Positions 8,991 to 17,778 of a stretch of 64,000 nt of DNA are shown here, piece by piece. Origin of the DNA: Ornithinibacillus sp. 4-3 (GTDB lineage Bacteria; Bacillota; Bacilli; Bacillales; Amphibacillaceae); the NCBI RefSeq assembly GCF_040958695.1, contig NZ_CP162599.1:2452001-2516000 (forward strand), written 5' to 3'. The notes below the pieces were generated by a model. The model did no database searches, was not told the DNA's origin, and worked only from the letters and a program-made list of their open reading frames with translations. A program made the position numbers and the translations under genes. Within the stretch, counting starts at the first letter, position 1, and every line of letters starts with the position of its first letter.

Positions 8991-11900
8991 TTAAATTAAA
9001 AAGTAATATTGTCCCTCATTATCTTTTTGTAATTGAATCTGTAGACTCGATATCTGTTTCAAATAACTTTTACAATGTTCTATTTGTTGGTCATTCAATA
9101 ATTGGGGTTGCCAAAATGTTTTGAGATTATCTGTAAATATCGGATATATTTGATGAACAACTTTTTCAGTTTCCAAATTTAAGCGCAATATGAATCCATA
9201 AGCAGGTACAAAACGCTTTTGATATTCCCCATTACTATTAAATACACCATTCCCTATACTATAGAAGATTGTTCCATGTTTATACTTTTCTATTTCTTGA
9301 ATTGTATGAGCACCATGCCCCACAATTAAATCTACTCCCGCATCGACATAGCGTTGTGCATATTGACGTTGCAAAGGCCGTACTTGTTGAAAATCTACTC
9401 CCCAATGCGCAATTAATATAATATGACTTTCGGGATACATTCTTCTTTCTTCCTCAATCGCATCAAGCAATCCCCCACTTAAACAAGAAACTCCCTCGGA
9501 ATCCCCTACTGCATAAAAATCATAATGGCGGTACATTCTATGACGATACCAATAACCATTAAAAATGGCAATCCGACGTTTCTTTGTTTCAATGATATAT
9601 TTTTGCTCAGCTTCAGTTTGAGATTTTCCAGCCCCCATCGTATCTATCCCATACTTTTCAAACATAGTTAATGTCATCTGCAAGCCTTGTTTTCCACAGT
9701 CCATTGCATGATTATTTGCTAATGTAGCAAGATGAAAGTTTTCTTCTTTTAATGCTTCAACCGTTTCTTTTGGATCTGCATGTAACACAAAAGGTTTAGC
9801 CTGCTTTAACTTATCATTTGAATCCATGGATAAGGCACCTTCAAAATTACAAATATTAAGATTTGATTCAGGAAATAAGTTCCTAATTCCATCAAAAGAA
9901 TAATTTCTACCCTTTGTAGACAATGCATCTTTTTTTCCTTGCCTTTGTCTAATCTTTGTATAGAACTCTCCAAAATAAGTGTCACCTAAAAAATTAATTG
10001 TTAATTGTTCTGATTTCACTTCTCTTTTCTTTATGCTTACAGATTTCTTTGGTTTACTTACATGCAATATTGATTTTGCTAATAGGCTGTCTCTTTCAAA
10101 AGCATCCATACAACCATAACAAACTGTAATATACTGTTTCCCGTTTATTTTTGAAAAGGCAATTGCCATAGAATCTAAATATCCAAAAAATATTCCATGT
10201 GTTATTAATCCTTCTTGAAATAAATTAGTTTTTGTCTCATAAAATTTATCTTTGAATATAAAAGATGTCCTTGCTAACTGATCAAATTGAGATGGATATA
10301 AACCGAGTAGCCATTTTCCTGCGTGGAACATATCTCTTAGTGTTGTCTTTTGAGCTAAATTACTAATCCTTCTACCAGTAATGTTTTTTATTGCTTCACT
10401 CGATACTTCTGCTTTAAAAGAGTGCTTTTTAATTATGTTCATCGTTTTCTTATTACTTCCAATTACTTGGTTTGCTAGCATAATAAGTGCATTTGGAGAA
10501 GAGTTAACAATTCCAGCTTCTAATAAATTTAGCAAAGTAACCTTGTCTTCTTTATAAATAGGAATACTGTTTAAAGACTTTATTTCTTTTAATGCTTGTC
10601 GACCTGGAGTATACATATTTGCTAAAGAAAGCTTTTTAGCAAATACTAAATTTAAAACATGCTCTAATAGAAAAATATGGCCTAAACCTTGATTATGATA
10701 TCCATGTATATCCCCAAATTGATAAGCTACTTCTCCAGTACTAGCTTCAAAAGTAGCTACAGCTTTCCCCGTAGCATATGGGTGCTTCGTCAAATATTTT
10801 GGTGGAATTTGTGAATTTTCTAAGCTTGTCATTAAATATTCCGCAGCTTCACTAAAATCACTCATTCGAGGGGAACCTTTTAAAAGTATTACATCATCTT
10901 CCTCTATTCGATTTACTACTTGGCTCATCATTTCTTTCGCGTTTTCGAAATATCCTCCGATCTTATCCTCAGGTAGTTCTTTTAAAAAAAATTTAGTTTC
11001 TGGTCCATGTGCAAAGACAAGATCAAATTTTGCATCGATAATTTCCTTTGCTAGTACATGATGTTGACGATAAGCCTCTTCCTCAGAAAGGTTCTCTACC
11101 CTCCCTAACACAGCAATCTTTTTCCCCTTATAAAATTTGGCTTGATGTTTAAAAGCACGAATTACTTCAATCATAGCAATCCCCGTTGCATTCCAACTAT
11201 CGTTTAAGAAAGTAAATGATGTACCATCTTTCTTTTGCAATGTTTCAAATTGAAGCACGTTATTTACCGGTTTATATAAAGCAACCGACGGTAGAATAGA
11301 CTGTAAATCTACATCACATAATTTTAAAATTGTTAATACACCAATAATATTTGAAATCATTCCATTTGTAAGAAGCGATGTTTCGAAGCTTACTTCTTCC
11401 CCTAAAATTTTTGCATTTACAGTTACTAGACCATGATGATGTTGAACAGACAATAGGCTGCTATCTGCATTTTCTTCAAGTGAATAAGTAATAATATGAT
11501 TCGTATATTGCAGAACATTCTTATGAACAGTATCATAATGAAGCATATCTTTATTAAGAACGACTATTCCTTCTTTAGACATCCCCTCACAAATCTTTGT
11601 TTTTAGTATGGCTGTATCCATTGCTGACTTTTGTTGTCCTCCATCAATAGAAGTAATAATTGCAATATCTGGTGGAAAATGTTTCATAATCCCATGTGGT
11701 TTTGTCCAGAGACCAGAAATAGCACTTTCAATAATTAAATAATCTGGCTTTGTGATGGAACACGCTACCGTCAAAGGTACCCCTGTTCGAGTGTTATGAT
11801 TTCCACGTGTTGCTACTACTTGATCTTTATGCTTTTCTAATAAATATTTCAGCATGTTTTTCACTGTAGATTTTCCGGCAGTTCCTGTAACTCCTATCGT

Positions 11901-12269
11901 TTTTCCAAGGAATTGCTGGAAAGCATAACTCCCTAAGATTCCAATTGCTTCATAAGTATTTTCAACTATAAATTGGGGAATACTTAGATCTTCTACTGGG
12001 CGCTGTGTAATTACACCACTAAGCTTCTTTTCTATACTAGGCAGAAGTTGATGGGTATCTTTCCATCCAGCATAGTAGTTCTTATTTTTAGAGCCTTTAT
12101 GCCATGTATCGGAATCCATTGCAATGAAAAGAACCCTCTTATCCTTTTCCATTTTCACTTGTCCATGCGCAATGCATACATTATCAGCTTGCCAATTATT
12201 TTGAGGAGCCCTATACCAATAACCTTGGAGAAGTGTTTCAATTGTCTGTTTGTCGTAGTAATTTTTCAT
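8991..12269 (-). CDS. Mur ligase / degenerate D-Ala-D-Ala carboxypeptidase-like / CapA fusion
   Basis: A 1092-residue protein with three parts. Residues about 100-485 are a Mur ligase-type ATP-dependent amide ligase, with GVTGTAGKST at 126-135, GNHNTRTGVP, and LLKGSPRMSDF near 473. Residues about 490-745 resemble a peptidase S11 (DacA-like) domain, but the catalytic SxxK is replaced by GLGHIF and KTG by ITHG; only an SPN triad-like motif remains, so it is probably inactive. Residues about 757-1092 are a CapA/PgsA-type metallophosphatase-like domain (FLGDTYFGE, ICNFEGALS, LANNHAMDCG, HWGVDF, VGHGAHTIQ, SIGNGVFN). No signal peptide is visible. CapA proteins act in poly-gamma-glutamate synthesis, so a peptide-polymer or cell-wall role is inferred; no pgsBC partner is present. 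Confidence 0.85.
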   Translation of the reverse strand: MKNYYDKQTIETLLQGYWYRAPQNNWQADNVCIAHGQVKMEKDKRVLFIAMDSDTWHKGSKNKNYYAGWKDTHQLLPSIEKKLSGVITQRPVEDLSIPQFIVENTYEAIGILGSYAFQQFLGKTIGVTGTAGKSTVKNMLKYLLEKHKDQVVATRGNHNTRTGVPLTVACSITKPDYLIIESAISGLWTKPHGIMKHFPPDIAIITSIDGGQQKSAMDTAILKTKICEGMSKEGIVVLNKDMLHYDTVHKNVLQYTNHIITYSLEENADSSLLSVQHHHGLVTVNAKILGEEVSFETSLLTNGMISNIIGVLTILKLCDVDLQSILPSVALYKPVNNVLQFETLQKKDGTSFTFLNDSWNATGIAMIEVIRAFKHQAKFYKGKKIAVLGRVENLSEEEAYRQHHVLAKEIIDAKFDLVFAHGPETKFFLKELPEDKIGGYFENAKEMMSQVVNRIEEDDVILLKGSPRMSDFSEAAEYLMTSLENSQIPPKYLTKHPYATGKAVATFEASTGEVAYQFGDIHGYHNQGLGHIFLLEHVLNLVFAKKLSLANMYTPGRQALKEIKSLNSIPIYKEDKVTLLNLLEAGIVNSSPNALIMLANQVIGSNKKTMNIIKKHSFKAEVSSEAIKNITGRRISNLAQKTTLRDMFHAGKWLLGLYPSQFDQLARTSFIFKDKFYETKTNLFQEGLITHGIFFGYLDSMAIAFSKINGKQYITVCYGCMDAFERDSLLAKSILHVSKPKKSVSIKKREVKSEQLTINFLGDTYFGEFYTKIRQRQGKKDALSTKGRNYSFDGIRNLFPESNLNICNFEGALSMDSNDKLKQAKPFVLHADPKETVEALKEENFHLATLANNHAMDCGKQGLQMTLTMFEKYGIDTMGAGKSQTEAEQKYIIETKKRRIAIFNGYWYRHRMYRHYDFYAVGDSEGVSCLSGGLLDAIEEERRMYPESHIILIAHWGVDFQQVRPLQRQYAQRYVDAGVDLIVGHGAHTIQEIEKYKHGTIFYSIGNGVFNSNGEYQKRFVPAYGFILRLNLETEKVVHQIYPIFTDNLKTFWQPQLLNDQQIEHCKSYLKQISSLQIQLQKDNEGQYYFLI

Positions 12270-12365
12270 ATTACACCTCTAAGTTTTAATTATTCTGACC
12301 ACTAAATCGGTTAAAACTTCATCAGCTATCTTATTGATTAATTTTTTTAAATATTATTATCTAAA

Positions 12366-12597
12366 TGAGGTTGAGACAAGTGTATCGTATAGAAGCCAAA
12401 CAAAATGCTGATAGAACGTGGTAAATATACATAGCTCCTGCAGAAAAACGAAGTATAAAGACCCGCAGACAAAAGGGCCTTCTTTTTTCGAGGCTGAGGT
12501 TAAACCCACGGAAAGCGGAGTATATTTATGAAGTGGCTATCCCACATAAATGATATTTTTAATTTGCGAGATAAAAACCACTTTTGTCTCAGCCTCT
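12366..12597. repeat. intergenic repeat element with inverted ends (copy 1)
   Basis: The element begins GAGGTTGAGACAAG (12367-12380) and ends CTTTTGTCTCAGCCTC (12581-12596), which are imperfect inverted repeats. Inside, a segment with AAATATAC near 12423 and a GGAAAGCGGAGTATATTT near 12511 form a second inverted pair. Copy 2 at 27446-27734 shares both the ends and the inner AATATAC.TAG.CTCCT and GGAAAGCG.AGTATATTT blocks. It fills most of the gap between two genes of the same strand. Confidence 0.75.
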
Positions 12598-12705
12598 GTC
12601 ATTCCCACTATTTACGCATTATTTAGTCCATCTAATCTCTAATTACAGAGAAGTTATTCGTATGTTTAAAAAACTTTTCTCTTTCTTTAAAGAATCCTTC
12701 TCTTG

Positions 12706-14439
12706 CTATACTTCTAATAAATAAGGAATTTTTTGTTCCTGCTCATCTAAATCAGGAATTCGATATAGTAAATATTGAATATAACCAGATAAATTATGTT
12801 CTACATCATCAATTCTTACACGGAAGGAATGGTGCCTAATAAAGAATCCATCTAATACTAGCTCTGGAACTTTGAAATACATTGCCAATTCCGGATACAT
12901 AAATCCAACTCTTTGATATTCCGCACGTTTATCAATTGTTTTATTTAAAAATGATTCATTAAAGCCATCTAATAAATATCCCTTGTCCATTTGTTTAATT
13001 TTCTTAACCATTTTATATGCTGCCATCGTTAACTCTAAAAATGTAGGGAATGTTGTATTTCGATGATAGATAAACTCTAGTCTCTCACTGCAATTTTTTA
13101 AACCAAATTGAAAATATTTATCTTCTGGAACATGGTCTGTTAACTCATTCACTGCATAGCTTAGCCAATGATCATGATATTTCCAATAATCCTCTGCAAT
13201 AAATATCTCAAAATAATCCTTCACTGCTTCTAACCATTTCTCATCACGATCAATCTGGTACAGTCGAAGCAAAGCAAATATAGCTTCGCCTTCATAATAA
13301 ATGATTCTAAATTTTTCCTTCGTTTCAAACTCTGGATATTTTAGAACATGGTAGAAATGATTATCATTAGGATCTTTCATTGATAGTATTCCGTTAGCAA
13401 GATGTTTTGCATATACCATGTAGCTATCATCATTTGATACTGTCGTATATTTTGTAATCGCTAAAATGGCTGTAGCATTTGAACCTAACTTAATTTCATG
13501 ATCATTTGCCTGATCTACAATATAAGCTGTTTGCCTATCCTTATAAATAAGCGAAAAATCAATTAAATATTTTAGACTTTTACTCGCCGCATCAAGAATC
13601 TTCTTATCTTTTATTACTTCATAGCCTTCAAGCATGGAATACAATGAACTAGCATGACGAAGTATATTATAGGTACCAATATTTTTTGCAAATGCAGAGA
13701 AGTACCCATAATTAAATTTCCCAGAAAATTGTACTTGTCTTTTTAAATAATAAGTAGATTTCTTAATGATTCTTTCAATTTCGCGTTTCAAATTTGGAAT
13801 TTTACGGATTCCATTTGTTAATTCTCCGCTGTACAGCTCTATCCATTTACGATCTTCAAGCATATTAAAGAAAAATCCATACGTATTAAATAAATAAAAA
13901 GGTCTTCTAGATAACAAACGCAAATTAAAATTAAAAATTTTATAACGATTAATTTTTAAATAATGACGAATATTCGTTTCATCAATAGCAAGTTTACCCT
14001 GTTTAGATTCGCGAATAAATGCATTTCCATTTATCTCTTGTTCCAAAAAGGATAAGGAAAAATCTTCATTGAAGGAAATACCATAACGAAAGTAGTTTTT
14101 CTTATATTGAAGTATCATTTTTTCCAGATCTTTATATGAGATTTGCTTGATATCATGCACAAAATCTATTTTAATCGAGGATAAATTAGGTTGGTTTTTC
14201 CTCACCCATTTTTGAACTTGCTCTAATACTTTTTGAACTGCTTGTTGAAAGGAATGATTAGAAGACTGACGGAATACCTTAGCGCGTTGATTTAGTTGTC
14301 CAATAGAAATAAATACAATTGCTTTCTTTCTACCTTTAATTTCTGGCACAGGGATTGTACTCATCCATTCTAATTGCTTTTTCGTCAAAAATCTTTCTAT
14401 TGCTGTGTTGAATTGTTGTAAGTTGGTTAATTCTGACAT
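12706..14439 (-). CDS. probable alpha/alpha-toroid (six-hairpin) protein of unknown function
   Basis: A 577-residue cytosolic-looking protein with no signal peptide. Residues about 1-130 form an alpha/beta domain (KAIVFISIGQ). Residues about 200-560 are helical with repeated aromatic and Gly-rich turns (RHASSLYSMLEGYEV, YYEGEAIFALLRLYQ, WLSYAVNELTDHVP), the pattern seen in six-hairpin glycosidases and epimerases. The exact family is not recognised, and catalytic residues cannot be assigned. GAAAGGAG precedes the ATG. It sits between the Mur/CapA fusion and the LPXTG gene on the same strand, so a role in making or modifying an envelope polymer is plausible but inferred. Confidence 0.6.
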   Translation of the reverse strand: MSELTNLQQFNTAIERFLTKKQLEWMSTIPVPEIKGRKKAIVFISIGQLNQRAKVFRQSSNHSFQQAVQKVLEQVQKWVRKNQPNLSSIKIDFVHDIKQISYKDLEKMILQYKKNYFRYGISFNEDFSLSFLEQEINGNAFIRESKQGKLAIDETNIRHYLKINRYKIFNFNLRLLSRRPFYLFNTYGFFFNMLEDRKWIELYSGELTNGIRKIPNLKREIERIIKKSTYYLKRQVQFSGKFNYGYFSAFAKNIGTYNILRHASSLYSMLEGYEVIKDKKILDAASKSLKYLIDFSLIYKDRQTAYIVDQANDHEIKLGSNATAILAITKYTTVSNDDSYMVYAKHLANGILSMKDPNDNHFYHVLKYPEFETKEKFRIIYYEGEAIFALLRLYQIDRDEKWLEAVKDYFEIFIAEDYWKYHDHWLSYAVNELTDHVPEDKYFQFGLKNCSERLEFIYHRNTTFPTFLELTMAAYKMVKKIKQMDKGYLLDGFNESFLNKTIDKRAEYQRVGFMYPELAMYFKVPELVLDGFFIRHHSFRVRIDDVEHNLSGYIQYLLYRIPDLDEQEQKIPYLLEV

Positions 14440-14548
14440 GGTCCCAAACTCCTTTCATCATATGTAAAGTAAATTTCTAAGTAGCTTATTTAAATAATTA
14501 TAATTTGTATGAAACTAGAAAAATATTATACTTTTCTATTGTTTAAAA

Positions 14549-14580
14549 TAAGCCTATATTGAGATCTCAATATAGGCTTA
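14549..14580 (-). terminator. terminator of the LPXTG surface-protein gene
   Basis: A perfect 32-bp palindrome with arms TAAGCCTATATTGAGA and its complement. It is followed on the minus strand by TTTTAAAC and on the plus strand by TTTTTC, so it can work both ways; the LPXTG gene ends 15 bases away. Confidence 0.85.
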
Positions 14581-14595
14581 TTTTTCAACTCATTA

Positions 14596-17448
14596 TTACT
14601 TCTCTTCTGAACGGCGGCGTTTAAAGAGCAATCCACCTAATCCAGCAAACAATGCTACTAATCCTGCTAATGCATTGTTAAACATATTTGTAGATGTTTC
14701 TGGTAATTTCTCACCATCACCCTTAGTACCATCTTTATCCTTATCACTACCTGCACCGTTATCACTATCGGAATCCGAGTCATTGTCTGAGTCGGCATCC
14801 GCATCGGCGTCAGCATCTGCATCTGCATCGGCGTCAGCATCCGCATCTGCATCGGCGTCAGCATCCGCATCGGCGTCAGCATCCGCATCAGCATCGGCGT
14901 CCGCATCAGCATCCGCATCGGCGTCAGCATCAGCATCCGCATCAGCGTCAGCATCTGCATCCGCATCGGCGTCAGCATCTGCATCAGCATCAGCGTCAGC
15001 ATCAGCGTCGGCATCAGCGTCGGCATCCGCATCTGCGTCGGCATCCGCATCTGCGTCGGCATCCGCATCGGCGTCGGCATCCGCATCAGCGTCGGCATCT
15101 GCGTCGGCATCCGCATCGGCGTCGGCATCCGCATCAGCGTCGGCATCCGCATCCGCATCAGCGTCAGCATCGGCGTCAGCATCGGCGTCAGCATCTGCAT
15201 CAGCGTCAGCATCTGCATCAGCGTCGGCATCCGCATCGGCGTCGGCATCCGCATCGGCATCAGCGTCAGCATCCGCATCCGCATCGGCGTCGGCATCCGC
15301 ATCGGCGTCAGCGTCGGCATCCGCATCAGCGTCAGCATCGGCATCAGCGTCGGCATCCGCATCAGCGTCGGCATCCGCATCAGCGTCGGCATCCGCATCG
15401 GCATCAGCGTCAGCATCCGCATCAGCGTCGGCATCCGCATCGGCGTCGGCATCCGCATCGGCGTCAGCGTCGGCATCCGCATCGGCGTCAGCATCTGCAT
15501 CAGCATCCGCATCGGCGTCAGCATCTGCATCAGCGTCGGCATCCGCATCGGCATCAGCGTCAGCATCCGCATCAGCGTCGGCATCCGCATCGGCATCAGC
15601 GTCGGCATCCGCATCGGCGTCAGCATCCGCATCAGCGTCGGCATCCGCATCGGCGTCAGCGTCGGCATCCGCATCGGCGTCAGCATCTGCATCAGCGTCG
15701 GCATCTGCATCCGCATCGGCGTCAGCATCTGCATCAGCGTCGGCATCTGCATCAGCGTCGGCATCCGCATCGGCGTCAGCGTCGGCATCTGCATCAGCGT
15801 CGGCATCCGCATCGGCGTCAGCATCCGCATCGGCGTCAGCATCTGCATCCGCATCCGCATCGGCGTCAGCATCTGCATCAGCGTCGGCATCCGCATCGGC
15901 ATCCGCATCAGCGTCCGCATCAGCGTCGGCATCCGCATCGGCGTCAGCGTCGGCATCCGCATCGGCATCCGCATCAGCGTCGGCATCCGCATCAGCGTCG
16001 GCATCCGCATCAGCGTCGGCATCCGCATCGGCATCAGCGTCAGCATCCGCATCAGCGTCGGCATCCGCATCGGCATCCGCATCGGCGTCAGCGTCGGCAT
16101 CCGCATCGGCGTCAGCATCCGCATCAGCGTCGGCATCCGCATCGGCGTCAGCATCTGCATCAGCGTCGGCATCTGCATCCGCATCGGCGTCAGCATCTGC
16201 ATCAGCGTCGGCATCTGCATCAGCGTCGGCATCTGCGTCGGCATCCGCATCGGCGTCAGCGTCGGCATCTGCATCAGCGTCGGCATCCGCATCGGCGTCA
16301 GCATCAGTATCGTCACAATCTACAACTACTGCGACCGTATCCGAATCCTGAATGCTAGATAGCAATTCTATATCAATCACATTTGTAGCTACAATCGCAC
16401 CTTTAACATCAACATTAACTGTCTCTTCTCCACCAACTAAACAAATTGGGGCATTTACTCGTACTTGTGGTACTGTCACATTAAATTGACCTAATGCTTG
16501 TATTTTTCCAACATAATTTGCTAAATCAAGTGAACCTTGGCCAATTTCCTCAATTAAATCTGTAGCAGCTTGTCCTAAATCAGTAACCGCACCTAATGTG
16601 TTATTAATTGCAGTATTTAAGCCACCAATAATTAAACCAACACCTGGAATATTTTCTGCACCAGGTAAAATTTGAATCTCAACTGCGCTTGCCGCGTCAA
16701 CAACATTTTGTAATGTTTCTATAATGATATTCTCGATTGAAACACGTAGGTTCTCACCTAACCCACTAGAGAAATCTACTGAAAATGCGCCATTACCCTC
16801 ATCTACAATTGCTACATCTGCATCATATTGTAAAACCCCAGCAATTGCCTCATCTAAATTATTCAAAGCATCTACTGCTTGGCTTAATTCACTTATCCCA
16901 TTTATTGTTAAGAGACTTTCTGGAATAATAGATGATTGTAAACGATCAACTGTCTCTAATACTTGACTTACAACACCTGTTGCTGTTCCAGTGATTCCTT
17001 GTAACAATGCTTGTACAGTCGGTAAATCATCCATTGTGAATGCCGTTAAATCTACCTTTACATTCGCAGTACCACTCGCGTCAATTGTGATTTGATCGCG
17101 GAGTTCAGCTGGAATTGAATCTAAATCTACTTGGAAAACTGCTTTTCTCTCAGGCCCTAATACTTCTAAATTCGCAAGTGCTTGACCATTAATATTCAGC
17201 GAGAATGTATTGTCTTCAGGTGCTCCAAATGAAGTTGCTGTAACATCTGTGCTTTGTAATAAATTAACCTCGGCTAGTGTCGCTGCATCTACCGTATGTT
17301 GACTAAAGCTTATTGTCTCTCCTATATGTACTGAAACTGGAGAAAGCACTAAGGTTGCCGCTACAAACGCTGGTGCTATTGCTTTAAGCTTAATCTTCCT
17401 TTTAACATCTAATCTTTTCTTAAAATCAATCTGTGAAGATTTTTTCAA
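14596..17448 (-). CDS. LPXTG cell-wall-anchored surface protein with (Asp-Ala)n stalk
   Basis: A 950-residue secreted protein. Residues 1-56 hold a basic region (KKRLDVKRKIKLK), a hydrophobic core and a VDAA-type cleavage site. Residues about 57-375 are a non-repetitive domain rich in Asn, Asp and aliphatics (LSINGISELSQAVDALNNL-like helices), probably the exposed binding part. Residues about 381-886 are roughly 252 consecutive Asp-Ala dipeptides, followed by an Asp-Ser section and a Lys/Gly linker. The end is a sortase signal: LPETS, a hydrophobic stretch FNNALAGLVALFAGLGG and KRRRSEEK. The layout parallels staphylococcal Sdr adhesins, with DA in place of SD. No sortase gene is in the window. 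GGAGGAAA precedes the ATG. Its upstream region carries five 11-bp repeats beside a divergent SARP-type regulator. Confidence 0.92.
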   Translation of the reverse strand: MKKSSQIDFKKRLDVKRKIKLKAIAPAFVAATLVLSPVSVHIGETISFSQHTVDAATLAEVNLLQSTDVTATSFGAPEDNTFSLNINGQALANLEVLGPERKAVFQVDLDSIPAELRDQITIDASGTANVKVDLTAFTMDDLPTVQALLQGITGTATGVVSQVLETVDRLQSSIIPESLLTINGISELSQAVDALNNLDEAIAGVLQYDADVAIVDEGNGAFSVDFSSGLGENLRVSIENIIIETLQNVVDAASAVEIQILPGAENIPGVGLIIGGLNTAINNTLGAVTDLGQAATDLIEEIGQGSLDLANYVGKIQALGQFNVTVPQVRVNAPICLVGGEETVNVDVKGAIVATNVIDIELLSSIQDSDTVAVVVDCDDTDADADADADADADADADADADADADADADADADADADADADADADADADADADADADADADADADADADADADADADADADADADADADADADADADADADADADADADADADADADADADADADADADADADADADADADADADADADADADADADADADADADADADADADADADADADADADADADADADADADADADADADADADADADADADADADADADADADADADADADADADADADADADADADADADADADADADADADADADADADADADADADADADADADADADADADADADADADADADADADADADADADADADADADADADADADADADADADADADADADADADADADADADADADADADADADADADADADADADADADADADADADADADADADADADADADADADADADADADADADADADADADADADADADADADADADADADADADADADADADADADADADADADADADADADADADADADSDNDSDSDSDNGAGSDKDKDGTKGDGEKLPETSTNMFNNALAGLVALFAGLGGLLFKRRRSEEK
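14791..16305 (-). repeat. hexanucleotide tract encoding about 252 Asp-Ala dipeptides
   Basis: About 1515 bp of in-frame GAY GCN units without interruption. Third codon positions vary, so units differ in DNA while the protein stays DADA. Internal segmental duplication: 15661-15765 is identical to 16129-16233; the second copy then has a 12-bp insertion (two units), after which identity resumes for about 60 bp. The pattern of the unit also keeps two other frames open over the whole tract. Confidence 0.95.
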
Positions 17449-17504
17449 AAGTATTTCCTCCTATCCTATTATTATAAATTTCGAAATATTATTTTACTTT
17501 TACA

Positions 17505-17510
17505 ATATTA
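17505..17510 (-). promoter_or_regulatory. -10 box of the LPXTG gene promoter (predicted)
   Basis: TAATAT on the minus strand, 57 bases upstream of the LPXTG start codon. No consensus -35 lies 17 bases before it; instead the position is occupied by 11-bp direct repeats, which suggests an activator-dependent promoter. Confidence 0.55.
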
Positions 17511-17514
17511 CGTC

Positions 17515-17569
17515 TATTAACTAAACCCTTTCTAAACTATTACTGAACTATTACTGAACTATTTCTGAA
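17515..17569 (-). promoter_or_regulatory. five tandem 11-bp direct repeats, probable SARP-type operator
   Basis: Reading the minus strand: TTCAGAAATAG, TTCAGTAATAG, TTCAGTAATAG, TTTAGAAAGGG, TTTAGTTAATA, directly joined. The last heptamer (TTTAGTT) ends 8 bases before the TAATAT -10 box. Heptamers repeating every 11 bp, ending 8 bp from -10, is the published arrangement for Streptomyces SARP activators, which bind one face of the helix. The divergent gene encodes such a regulator. Confidence 0.7.
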
Positions 17570-17778
17570 ATAATTATAGAAAATCCTATTATTACGCTGT
17601 TTCAATAACTACTAACCTTTCATAATTATGTTGATATTTGTTTTTTTTTAACAAATTATGCGATAATAAACATGTAACAATAAATTAAGGATTTTGTAAG
17701 GTTGAAACACTCGCAGCTAATCATACTCATAATTCCTATTACATTCCCAATAAAATTCACACAAAGGAGAAGAGTTTA

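Noticed and set aside
14791..16305. CRISPR array or satellite
   Set aside because: The unit is 6 bp and in frame with a protein; there are no repeat-spacer units.
14667..16316. 549-codon minus-strand frame of Met/Pro/Thr/Leu repeats
   Set aside because: Same tract in a shifted frame; no independent start region or domain.
14675..16351. 558-codon plus-strand frame reading mostly Ser-Ala
   Set aside because: It is the complement of the DA-coding hexanucleotide tract; it has no ribosome site, and the opposite frame has signal peptide and LPXTG anchor.
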